Assembly: GCA_963824595.1 (NCBI GenBank)
Contig: CAWGPY010000008.1
Span: 1 to 64,000 of the forward strand
Reading direction: 5' to 3'
DNA length: 64,000 nucleotides
Source: Cybelea sp963824595
GTDB lineage: Bacteria; Vulcanimicrobiota; Vulcanimicrobiia; Vulcanimicrobiales; Vulcanimicrobiaceae
Shown here: positions 45,252 through 52,538 of the stretch, one piece after another
Numbering within the stretch: the first letter of the stretch is position 1
Layout: each line of letters begins with the position of its first letter
The notes under the pieces: model-generated
The model's input: only the letters and a program-made list of their open reading frames with translations
What the model was told of the DNA's origin: nothing
Databases searched by the model: none
Translations under genes and position numbers: made by a program

Positions 45252-46051
45252 TGGACCTGCAGAATCCCGAGCACGTGGAGCGTCGCGAAGAAGGCGACGC
45301 CGCCCAACAGGTACGAGTCGAAGCGATCGAGGACGCCCCCGTGTCCTTGGATCATCGCCCCCGCGTCCTTGACGCCCGCGTCGCGTTTGAACGCCGACTC
45401 CACGAGATCGCCGACTTGTGCGGCGATGCTGGTGAAGAGGCCGAGTACGGCGCCCTGCCACCACTGCAGGTGGAGCTGCGGCAGCAAGGTGGCCGCCGTC
45501 GCTGCGGCCGTCACGATCGCGAGCGCCCCGACGGAGCCCTCGACGGTCTTGTTCGGCGAGATCTTGGTGAGCGGGTGCCGCCCGATCGCGGTACCGACCA
45601 GCATGCCGAAGATGTCGGTCAACGCGATGAGCACGATCACGAAAAACGTGAGCCACATGCCGGTCCCGTCGATCTGGCGGATGAACACGAAATACGTCAG
45701 CAGCTTTCCGATGTACAGGACGGCGAGCAGCGTGTAGGCGGTGCGCGCGAAGTATCCCTTCTGCTCGCCGTACATCCCGATGGAGAACGCGGCGATCACG
45801 GTGCCCGCGAGCAGCACGCCCTCCCACTTGTGAAGCTGGTGGAAGATGGCCATGGCGACGTAGGCGACGACGCCGAGGACGGCCACCGGATACTCCAGCG
45901 GCTGCCCCTTGATCGCGCAGAGATAGTTGAACTCATAGATGCTCGCCAGGGCGATGGCGAGCAGCAAGACGTAAAACGCCCACGGAACGAGCACGCTCGA
46001 GAGCCCGACGGCCGCCACGATCACCCCTACGAGGACGCGGCGTTCCGTCAG
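45248..46051 (-). CDS. cdsA: Phosphatidate cytidylyltransferase
   Basis: Forms CDP-diacylglycerol for phospholipid synthesis. It has eight or so membrane segments and the CDP-alcohol signature near the C terminus: SAFKRDAGVKDAGAMIQGHGGVLDRFDS (part KRDAGVKDAGAMIQGHGG and LDRFDS). The start is unclear. No ATG precedes the first helix. A CTG at 46051 overlaps the uppS stop as CTGA, in the same way as GTGA/TTGA junctions elsewhere in this operon, and has GGCGGGG just upstream. GTG 46024 is the conservative alternative, removing nine residues. Confidence 0.9.
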   Translation of the reverse strand: MTERRVLVGVIVAAVGLSSVLVPWAFYVLLLAIALASIYEFNYLCAIKGQPLEYPVAVLGVVAYVAMAIFHQLHKWEGVLLAGTVIAAFSIGMYGEQKGYFARTAYTLLAVLYIGKLLTYFVFIRQIDGTGMWLTFFVIVLIALTDIFGMLVGTAIGRHPLTKISPNKTVEGSVGALAIVTAAATAATLLPQLHLQWWQGAVLGLFTSIAAQVGDLVESAFKRDAGVKDAGAMIQGHGGVLDRFDSYLLGGVAFFATLHVLGILQVQ

Positions 46052-46791
46052 GCCCCGCCGAACCGCCGTTCCCTCTGCTGAAACTCGATCAGCGCTCGTA
46101 GGAAATCGTCCTTTGAAAATTCGGGCCAGTAGACGTCGACCATCACCAGCTCCGAGTAGGCCGCCTGGTAGAGCAGGAAGTTCGACAGGCGGTGCTCGCC
46201 GCCGGGCCGGATCAGCAGGTCGAGCGGCGGGAGGTCGGCGGTATAGAGGTAGGTTCCGATCAATCGTTCGTCGATGCTCTCGGGCGCGAGCTTTCCGGCG
46301 GCGACGTCGTTGGCGATGGCCCGCACGGCGCGCTCGAGCTCGGAGTGCGAGCTGTAGTTCACCGCGATGTTGAGGATCAGCCCCGTGTTCGACGCGGTCT
46401 GCGCCTGCAGGTCGGCGAGCGCGGAGCGGGGCGCTCGCGGCAGCGACTCCCACTCTCCGATGATCCGCACGCGCACGTTGTTGCGCCGCAGCTCGATCAG
46501 CTCGTTGCGCGCGAAGTGAACGCACAGCTCGAAGAGTAGCGTGATCTCTCCGGCGTCGCGGTTCCAGTTCTGGGTGGAGAACCCGTAGACGGTGAGCGCG
46601 CCGATGCCCACGTCGCTGGCGGCGCGCGTCACGTGACGCAACGCGATCATGCCGCGGCGGTGACCCTCGATGGCCGGAAGGCCGCGTTCTTTGGCCCACC
46701 GCCGATTGCCGTCCATGATGATGGCGACGTGCCGCGGCACGCTCTGCAGGTCGAGTTGGGCGCGCGCGCCCGCAGCCAGCGAGATGCTCAC
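46048..46791 (-). CDS. uppS: Undecaprenyl diphosphate synthase
   Basis: cis-Prenyltransferase that makes the C55 lipid carrier for peptidoglycan and other glycans. The 247 residues have VPRHVAIIMDGNRRWAKERG (catalytic Asp, phosphate site), GHRRGM, LTVYGFSTQNWNR, and the C-terminal DLLIRPGGEHRLSNFLLYQAAYSEL segment. The C-terminal family motif normally reads RTSGE-R-SNF; here it is RPGGEHRLSNF. GTG start overlaps the stop of the small ORF upstream (GTGA). Confidence 0.95.
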   Translation of the reverse strand: MSISLAAGARAQLDLQSVPRHVAIIMDGNRRWAKERGLPAIEGHRRGMIALRHVTRAASDVGIGALTVYGFSTQNWNRDAGEITLLFELCVHFARNELIELRRNNVRVRIIGEWESLPRAPRSALADLQAQTASNTGLILNIAVNYSSHSELERAVRAIANDVAAGKLAPESIDERLIGTYLYTADLPPLDLLIRPGGEHRLSNFLLYQAAYSELVMVDVYWPEFSKDDFLRALIEFQQRERRFGGA

Positions 46792-47009
46792 GGCTGGTAG
46801 GACTCGTAGCCGGCGATCAGTTCCAATTCTCTGTCATCCTGAGCCGAGCTCGAAGGGTCCGCGTCGCGGGGCGCCTTCAAGCGGAGGACCCGAAGCGTGC
46901 CGCACCCGATCCACGCACCGGGAGGGGCGAGGATTCGCAGCCGGACGCGCCGGTCGCGCAGGACCCGCCGCGCCTGGACCTCGGGCACGAGCACCAAGTC
47001 CTCGGTCAC
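46788..47009 (-). CDS. Small protein of unknown function between frr and uppS
   Basis: Putative 73-residue protein. Its GTG start overlaps the frr stop (GTGA) and its stop overlaps the uppS start (GTGA), which argues that it is translated. The N-terminal part (TEDLVLVPEVQARRVLRDRR, then VRLRILAPPGAWIGCGTLRVLRL) looks like a small beta-rich domain. The C-terminal third (DADPSSSAQDDRELE) is encoded by the dispersed repeat at 46832-46860. No family recognised. Confidence 0.6.
   Translation of the reverse strand: MTEDLVLVPEVQARRVLRDRRVRLRILAPPGAWIGCGTLRVLRLKAPRDADPSSSAQDDRELELIAGYESYQP
46832..46860. repeat. Dispersed repeat, copy 2 (inside the small ORF)
   Basis: TGTCATCCTGAGC at the left and CTCGAAGGGTCC at the right, the same ends as the reverse complement of 13401-13440, with a shorter middle. 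Here it is read in frame within the small gene. Confidence 0.55.
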
Positions 47010-47563
47010 ACTTCCATTATCTCTTTTTCTTTTGCGGCCACCAGGGCGTCGATCTCCTTGACGTACTTGTCGGTGAGCCGCTGCAACGTGTCTTGCATGC
47101 GCTTGTTGTCGTCTTCCGTGATATCCGCGGACTTCAACTGCGCCTTGATTTCGTCGTGCGCCTTGTGCCTCACGTTGCGGACGGCGATGCGGCCGTCTTC
47201 CGCCTTCTTCTTGACCAGCTTGGCGAGGTCTTTGCGCCGCTCTTCGTTGAGCGGCGGAATCGAAAGGCGGATCGCCGTCCCGTCCACGTTGGGGGTCAGG
47301 CCGAGGTCGCTCTTTTCGACGGCCTTGCGGATGGCCGGCACGGTGCTCTTGTCCCAGGCGCTGATCAGCAGCGTGCGCGAATCCGGCGCCGAAACGCCGG
47401 CGACCTGTTTGAGCGGGACCGGCTGGCCGTAGGCCTCGACGACGATCCGGTCGAGCAGCGCGGGCACGGCGCGACCCGTGCGGATCGACGCGAACTCGTT
47501 CTGCGTCGCCTCGATGCACTTGTGCATCCGCGACTCGATCTCTTTGAAATACGCATCGGTCAT
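47006..47563 (-). CDS. frr: Ribosome recycling factor
   Basis: Splits post-termination ribosomes with EF-G. The 185 residues form the three-helix bundle family: EFASIRTGRAVPALLDRIVVEAYG, LLISAWDKSTVPAIRKA, GTAIRLSIPPLNEERRKDLAK (part IRLSIPPLNEERRKDL) and AVRNVRHKAHDEIK. Stop overlaps the small ORF start. 16 bp after pyrH, the usual order rpsB-tsf-pyrH-frr. Confidence 0.96.
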   Translation of the reverse strand: MTDAYFKEIESRMHKCIEATQNEFASIRTGRAVPALLDRIVVEAYGQPVPLKQVAGVSAPDSRTLLISAWDKSTVPAIRKAVEKSDLGLTPNVDGTAIRLSIPPLNEERRKDLAKLVKKKAEDGRIAVRNVRHKAHDEIKAQLKSADITEDDNKRMQDTLQRLTDKYVKEIDALVAAKEKEIMEV

Positions 47564-47579
47564 GAGCGTTGAAAACTCC

Positions 47580-48326
47580 TCATCCGACGGACGCGGGCTC
47601 GCGCCGGCCGACGTACGTCCCGATCGCTTCGCCCCATATGACGCGCCGGATATTGTCGGGCACCGACATGTCGAAGACGATCACCGGCAGCGAGTTGTCC
47701 ATGCACAGCGCCATCGAGGTCGAGTCCATGACCTCCAAGCCGCGCTGGAGCACTTCCATGTAGTCGAGCCGCTCGAAGCGCGTGGCGAGCGGATCCTTCT
47801 TCGGATCGGCCGTGTAGATGCCGTCCACCTTCGTGGCCTTGAGGATCGCCTCGGCGTTGACTTCGACGGCGCGCAGCGCGGCGGTGGTGTCGGTGGTGAA
47901 GTACGGATTGCCGGTGCCGGCGGCGAAGATCACGACGCGTCCCTTCTCGAGATGCCGGATCGCCCTGCGCCGGATGTACGGCTCGGCGATCTGGTGCATC
48001 GCGATCGCGGTCTGCACCCGCGAGGCCACCCCGATCCGCTCGAGCGCATCCTGGAGGGCCAGCGCGTTGATGACGGTCGCGAGCATTCCCATGTAGTCGG
48101 CGGTCGCCCGATCCATCCCGGCTTCCTCGTGGACCTTGCCCCGCCAGATGTTTCCGCCGCCGACGACGATCGCGATCGAGACGCCGCCTTCGCGCGCCTC
48201 GGCGATCTGCCGCGCCATCTCGCGCGTCGTATGAACGTCGACCCCCGAGCCGTCGCCGGTGAACGCTTCGCCGGAGATCTTCAGCAGCACGCGCGCGAAG
48301 CGCGGCTTCGCAGCCTCACTGTCCAA
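47580..48326 (-). CDS. pyrH: UMP kinase
   Basis: Phosphorylates UMP to UDP. The 248 residues have RVLLKISGEAFTGDG at the N terminus, IAIVVGGGNIWRG, DYMGMLATVINALALQDALE, VIFAAGTGNPYFTTDTTAALRA (part FAAGTGNPYFTTDTTAA) and KVDGIYTADP. Start is TTG 48326, overlapping the end of tsf by 11 bp. Confidence 0.96.
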   Translation of the reverse strand: MDSEAAKPRFARVLLKISGEAFTGDGSGVDVHTTREMARQIAEAREGGVSIAIVVGGGNIWRGKVHEEAGMDRATADYMGMLATVINALALQDALERIGVASRVQTAIAMHQIAEPYIRRRAIRHLEKGRVVIFAAGTGNPYFTTDTTAALRAVEVNAEAILKATKVDGIYTADPKKDPLATRFERLDYMEVLQRGLEVMDSTSMALCMDNSLPVIVFDMSVPDNIRRVIWGEAIGTYVGRREPASVG

Positions 48327-48915
48327 GGGCGTACCGCATGAAGCGCCGCACGCGGATCTTCTCGCCCAGCGCGCCGACCGCGCGGGCGATCAAATCGCGG
48401 ACGCTCATCGAGTCGTCCTTGACGAACGCCTGGTCCAGCAGACAGTGCTCTTCGAACCACTTGGCGAGTTTGCCCTCGACGATCTTCTCGGCGATCTCCG
48501 GCGGCTTACCGGCGGGAACGCCCGTCCGGAACTCCTTGCGGAGCTCGTCCACCACGTCGTTCGGCACGGCCTCGCGATCGAGGTACTGCGGAGACATCGC
48601 GGCGATGTGCATCGCGATGTCGCGCGACAGCTCGGCGAACCTGGGGTTTCGTGCGACGAAATCCGTTTCGCTGTTGACCTCGACCAGGACGCCGATCTTC
48701 CCTCCGGCGTGGATGTAGCTCGTGACGAGCCCTTCGTCGGCGGCGCGCTCGGCCTTCTTCGCGGCTTGCGCGGCGCCGCGTTCGAGCAGCAGCGTCTTCG
48801 CGCGCTCGACGTCGCCGGCCGCATCCAACAGCGCCTTGCGGCAATCGAGCATCGGCGCGCTGGTCTCCTCGCGAAGCGCCTTGATCTCTTCGGGCTTCGG
48901 CTGGTACGAAATCAA
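48316..48915 (-). CDS. tsf: Elongation factor Ts (short form)
   Basis: Nucleotide-exchange factor for EF-Tu. 199 residues with LREETSAPMLDCRKALLDAAGDVERAKTLL (UBA-like N-domain; part LREETSAPMLDCRKAL), EGLVTSYIHAGGKIGVLVEVN, ETDFVARN with the Asp-Phe that enter EF-Tu, and a single core half, as in the short EF-Ts of Thermus-like bacteria. TTG start overlaps the rpsB stop (TTGA). Confidence 0.95.
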   Translation of the reverse strand: MISYQPKPEEIKALREETSAPMLDCRKALLDAAGDVERAKTLLLERGAAQAAKKAERAADEGLVTSYIHAGGKIGVLVEVNSETDFVARNPRFAELSRDIAMHIAAMSPQYLDREAVPNDVVDELRKEFRTGVPAGKPPEIAEKIVEGKLAKWFEEHCLLDQAFVKDDSMSVRDLIARAVGALGEKIRVRRFMRYALGQ

Positions 48916-49685
48916 GATTGCGCCTCCGCCAGCGTGGTGACGCTCTCGTTTTCGAATCCTCCGGGGGCGGACTCGTACGCGCCTTCGTCGTACGAGCTTT
49001 CGCTCTCGGTCTTGCCCTCGATGATCGCGTCGGCAATCTTGCCCACCATCAAGCGAACGGCGCGGATCGCGTCGTCGTTGCCGGGAATCGGATAGTCGAT
49101 TTCATCGGGGTCGCAGTTCGTGTCGATCACGGCGATGATCGGAATCTTGAGTTTGCGAGCTTCCAGTACCGCGATGCGCTCCTTCTTCGGATCGACGACG
49201 AAGAGCGCGTCGGGCAGACGGTGCATGTCTTTGATGCCGCCGAGAAAGCGCTCGAGGCGACCCATCTCGTCGGCCAGCTTCGCGACCTCTTTCTTGGGAA
49301 GGCGATCGAAGTCGCCTTGCATCTTCATGTTCTCGAGCTCGCGCAGCCGCGCAATGCGCTTCTGAATGGTCGAAAAGTTCGTCAGCGTGCCGCCCAACCA
49401 GCGCTGGTTGACGAAGTACGTGCCGGCGCGCTCCGCCTCTTCCCGCACCACGTCTTGCGCCTGCTTCTTGGTGCCGACGAAGAGGATGACCTTACCCTCA
49501 CGGGCGAGCTGCTTGACCACCTCGTAGGTGTCCCGCAGCCGCTGGACCGTGAGCGCCAGATCGATGATGTAGATGCCGTTGCGCTCCTGGAAGATGAAGG
49601 GCTTCATCTTGGGGTTCCAGCGGCGCGTCTGATGACCGAAATGGACGCCCGCTTCGAGGAGCTCGCGCATGGTGACGACCGACAT
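48912..49685 (-). CDS. rpsB: Ribosomal protein S2
   Basis: 30S subunit protein; first gene of the operon. 257 residues including MRELLEAGVHFGHQTRRWNP, ILFVGTKKQAQDVV, FVNQRWLGGTLTNF, PDALFVVDPKKERIAV and PIIAVIDTNCDPDEIDYPIPGNDDA (part AVIDTNCDPDEIDYPIPGND). The acidic C-terminal tail after about residue 230 is extra. ATG 49685 with AAAGGG upstream. Confidence 0.97.
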   Translation of the reverse strand: MSVVTMRELLEAGVHFGHQTRRWNPKMKPFIFQERNGIYIIDLALTVQRLRDTYEVVKQLAREGKVILFVGTKKQAQDVVREEAERAGTYFVNQRWLGGTLTNFSTIQKRIARLRELENMKMQGDFDRLPKKEVAKLADEMGRLERFLGGIKDMHRLPDALFVVDPKKERIAVLEARKLKIPIIAVIDTNCDPDEIDYPIPGNDDAIRAVRLMVGKIADAIIEGKTESESSYDEGAYESAPGGFENESVTTLAEAQS

Positions 49686-49790
49686 AGGGGTACCCTTTCT
49701 GGCTCCCGGCCGCGGCCCATCCTTGGCATCGCGGTCGCGTCGCGGAGCCATAACCACCCGCGCCTCCATGCGCCGGTGAAGTAACGACAA
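49686..49790 (-). promoter_or_regulatory. rpsB leader with hairpin
   Basis: About 105 nt of 5' untranslated RNA. GGCTCC (49749-49744) can pair with GGGAGCC (49707-49701) just before the ribosome-binding site. rpsB leaders in other bacteria bind S2 for feedback control; no specific homology to those is visible here. Confidence 0.35.
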
Positions 49791-49797
49791 CCGCGCG

Positions 49798-49826
49798 ATT
49801 ATAGCACGGGGCGGACCGGGTTCCAA
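49798..49826 (-). promoter_or_regulatory. Sigma-70 promoter of the rpsB operon
   Basis: On the minus strand, TTGGAA (49826-49821) and TATAAT (49803-49798) are separated by 17 bp, with a likely start near 49790. No similar promoter was noticed within the downstream run, fitting one long operon from rpsB to ispG. Confidence 0.75.
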
Positions 49827-49914
49827 GCAGACCAGGCGGCGAGCGCACGGCCGCCGCCCGCATGGGGCGTCCGGGGGCCGCGCCCGGGGAGGTCACCGAG
49901 AAACCCTCTCCGTA

Positions 49915-50898
49915 ATGCGCGGCATGCGCTGGCTCGTCACCGGCGGTCTCGGTTTTATCGGGTCGCACTTCATCCGCCTCGTTCTGCGCGAGCGCAGCGG
50001 CGTGAGCGTCGTCAACCTCGACGCGATAACGTATGCCGGCAATCCCGCGAACGTGCGCGACGTCGAGAGCGATCCACGGTACGCCTTCGTCAAGGGCGAC
50101 GTCTGCGATTCCGCGGCCGTGCGCGAGGCCATCGGGGACGGCGTCGACGCGATCGTCAACTTCGCGGCCGAGACGCACGTGGACAGGTCCATCGTGGACC
50201 CCGGCGCGTTTCTGCGGACCGATACGCTGGGGACGCACGTGCTGCTCGAGGCGGTGCGCGAGTTCGCGATTGCGCGCTACCTGCAGGTTTCCACCGACGA
50301 GGTCTACGGCGAGGTCGCGGCGGGCGAGTCGCGCGAGGAGGACGCGCTGCGGCCGCGCAGCCCGTACGCCGCGAGCAAGGCCGGAGCCGACCACCTGGTG
50401 CTCGCGTATCGGGCCACGTACGGCGCTCCCGTCGCGATCACGCGCGGCAGCAACACCTACGGGCCGAATCAGTATCCGGAGAAGATCGTCCCGCTCTTCG
50501 TCACCAACCTCCTGGACGACCGAACGGTGCCCGTGTACGGCGACGGCCTCCAAGTTCGCGACTGGCTGTACGTGGAAGATCACGCTCGGGCGATATTGCA
50601 CGTGCTGGAGCGCGGCGAGCTCGGCGGCGTCTACAACGTCGCCGGCGGTTCGCCGCGCACGAACCTCGATCTCACGCGCATCTTGGTCGAGGGCTGCGGA
50701 CGCTCGATGGCGACGCACGTGCGGCACGTGACCGATCGTCCCGGCCACGATCGCCGGTACGCCGTCAACTGCGACCGGCTGCGCGCGCTGGGCTGGGAAC
50801 CCCGCGTCGCCTTCGACGACCGCATCGCCTCCACGATCGCCTGGTACCGCGACAACGAGTCGTGGTGGCGCCCGCTGAAAACCTATGCAAAGCCGTAG
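49915..50898 (+). CDS. rfbB: dTDP-glucose 4,6-dehydratase
   Basis: Short-chain dehydrogenase that makes dTDP-4-keto-6-deoxyglucose, a precursor of rhamnose and other deoxysugars. The 327 residues show RWLVTGGLGFIGSHFIR, NFAAETHVDRSI, STDEVYGEV with the catalytic Asp-Glu, SPYAASKAGADHLV (Tyr-x3-Lys), SNTYGPNQYPEKIVPLF and RDWLYVEDHARA. ATG 49924 is an alternative start. It is followed by a nucleotidyltransferase gene, but rfbC and rfbD are not in the window. Confidence 0.93.
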   Translation: MRGMRWLVTGGLGFIGSHFIRLVLRERSGVSVVNLDAITYAGNPANVRDVESDPRYAFVKGDVCDSAAVREAIGDGVDAIVNFAAETHVDRSIVDPGAFLRTDTLGTHVLLEAVREFAIARYLQVSTDEVYGEVAAGESREEDALRPRSPYAASKAGADHLVLAYRATYGAPVAITRGSNTYGPNQYPEKIVPLFVTNLLDDRTVPVYGDGLQVRDWLYVEDHARAILHVLERGELGGVYNVAGGSPRTNLDLTRILVEGCGRSMATHVRHVTDRPGHDRRYAVNCDRLRALGWEPRVAFDDRIASTIAWYRDNESWWRPLKTYAKP

Positions 50899-51018
50899 GG
50901 GGGCCCACGCGGCGGTAGTCGGCGTGGGGGCGTGGAGCGAAGATTTTCGGCGCTGCGCAGCACGTGCCGAAAACGAAGCGGAACGCCGGCCGAGCGGCGA
51001 AGTCGCGAGGCACTTACA

Positions 51019-51756
51019 GTGAAAGGCGTCATATTGGCCGGCGGGCTCGGCTCGCGGCTTCGTCCGCTGACGAAGGTCACGAACAAGCATCTGCTTCCGG
51101 TGTACGACCGGCCGATGATCTACTATCCGCTCGCGACGCTCTGCCGTGCGGGCGTTCGCGACATCATGATCGTAACGGGCGGCAGCTCGGCGGGCGACTT
51201 CCTTCGCCTGCTGGGCAACGGGTCGGAGTTCGGGCTCGACGACATCGCCTACACGTATCAAGAGGGCGAGCGCGGAATCGCCGACGCGCTGCGGCTCTGC
51301 GAGCACTTCGCCGACGGCGAGCGGATCGTCGTGATCCTCGGCGACAACATCATTCAAAACGACATCCGGCCCCATCTCGAGAAGTTCCGCGCGCAGGCGT
51401 CGGGCGCGCGCATCCTGCTCAAGGAAGTCGCCGACCCGCAGCGCTTCGGCGTCCCCGTCTTCGACGGCGACCGCATCGTCGCGATCGAGGAGAAGCCCGC
51501 CAATCCGAAGAGCCGGTACGCGGTCACCGGCGCCTATATGTTCGACGCGCGCGTCTTCGATTTTATCCGCGGTTTGGAGCCGTCGGCGCGCGGGGAGCTC
51601 GAGATCGCGGACGTTCACAACCATTACATCGCCGCCGGGGATCTGCACTACGACGTGCTGGAAGGCTGGTGGAGCGACGCCGGAACGTTCGAAAGCCTCT
51701 TCCGCGCGAGCGAACTCGTCGCACGGGGGCGCCCGGAATCGGAGCGAGGGTCCTAG
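51019..51756 (+). CDS. rfbA: Glucose-1-phosphate thymidylyltransferase (short form)
   Basis: Makes dTDP-glucose from dTTP and glucose 1-phosphate, the substrate of the preceding dehydratase. The 245 residues have KGVILAGGLGSRLRPLTKVTNKHLLPVYDRPMIYYPL (part LAGGLGSRLRPLT), VILGDNII, VAIEEKPANPKSRYAVTG and a short C terminus without the extra helical part of the 290-residue enzymes. GTG 51019 starts directly at the nucleotide loop. The 120 bp before it hold a hairpin (TTTTCGGC...GCCGAAAA, about 50945-50974). Confidence 0.9.
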   Translation: MKGVILAGGLGSRLRPLTKVTNKHLLPVYDRPMIYYPLATLCRAGVRDIMIVTGGSSAGDFLRLLGNGSEFGLDDIAYTYQEGERGIADALRLCEHFADGERIVVILGDNIIQNDIRPHLEKFRAQASGARILLKEVADPQRFGVPVFDGDRIVAIEEKPANPKSRYAVTGAYMFDARVFDFIRGLEPSARGELEIADVHNHYIAAGDLHYDVLEGWWSDAGTFESLFRASELVARGRPESERGS

Positions 51757-52538
51757 CCCTTCGGGTGCGGCAAGATGGGCAGCAGCGCGAGCGCCACGAC
51801 CACCAGCAGGCCGGCCAGCGCGCCGCGGAACCATCGCTCGGGCAGGCGCGTCACGAAGTGCGAGCCGACGAAGACGCCCGGTATCGATCCGATCAGCAGC
51901 GAACCGGCGATCGCGACGTTGACGTCGCCGATGCGCCAGTGGCCGAGCAGCGACGGGACGAGCACGACGACGGCGAACGCCAGATCGGTACCGACCAGCC
52001 GCCGCAAGGCTACGACGGGGGCGACCAGCAGCAGCAGCGGCAGCGTGAGCGAACCGGCGCCGATCGACGTGATGCTGACCGTCAGCCCTACGAAGAACCC
52101 GATGAGCGCGAGCTTGACGGTCGGCAGGTCGTTTGCATCGGACGTATCGCCGGCAAGCTTCCGGTTGAAGATGATTCCGGCCGCCGATATCAATAAGGCG
52201 GCCGCGACGGCGAAGCGGAGGACTTGTTCCAGCTGATGGATGTCGAGCCGGTGATGAAGGTCGGCGCTGACGATGACGCCGATAATGGCGCCCGGTAACC
52301 CGCCGATCGAGAGCCGCCACAGCACGGAGACCTGGACGGTGCGCTTTTGAATGTGAGCGAACATCGCGACGACTCGCGTGCCGAGCGCGAAGAGCAGATC
52401 GGAGCCGATTGCCTTGTCGGTGCCGACGCCGAGAAAGATCAAGAGCGGCGTTGTGATCGCACCGGCACCGACCCCGCTGTAGGCCGTGCAAGCTCCTACG
52501 ATGAAGCCGACGAGAACGTAGCTCCAGTTGATGGTCAA
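51753..52538 (-). CDS. TauE/SafE-family anion exporter/permease
   Basis: Membrane protein of 261 residues with about eight segments in two similar halves: VGFIVGACTAYSGVGAGAITTPLLIFLG and IGFFVGLTVSITSIGAGSLTLPLLLL (short parts YSGVGAGAITTPLL and SIGAGSLTLPLLLL). This family moves sulfite, sulfonates or related anions. It is the last gene after cysD and cysNC, which suggests sulfate uptake or sulfite export. TTG start overlaps the cysNC stop (TTGA). Confidence 0.85.
   Translation of the reverse strand: MTINWSYVLVGFIVGACTAYSGVGAGAITTPLLIFLGVGTDKAIGSDLLFALGTRVVAMFAHIQKRTVQVSVLWRLSIGGLPGAIIGVIVSADLHHRLDIHQLEQVLRFAVAAALLISAAGIIFNRKLAGDTSDANDLPTVKLALIGFFVGLTVSITSIGAGSLTLPLLLLVAPVVALRRLVGTDLAFAVVVLVPSLLGHWRIGDVNVAIAGSLLIGSIPGVFVGSHFVTRLPERWFRGALAGLLVVVALALLPILPHPKG

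Noticed and set aside
49498..52491. 997-codon open frame on the minus strand
   Set aside because: It runs antisense to rfbB and rfbA and through the rpsB start in another frame. The sequence is Arg/Ala/Asp-rich with no motifs; GC-rich codon usage leaves such shadow frames open.
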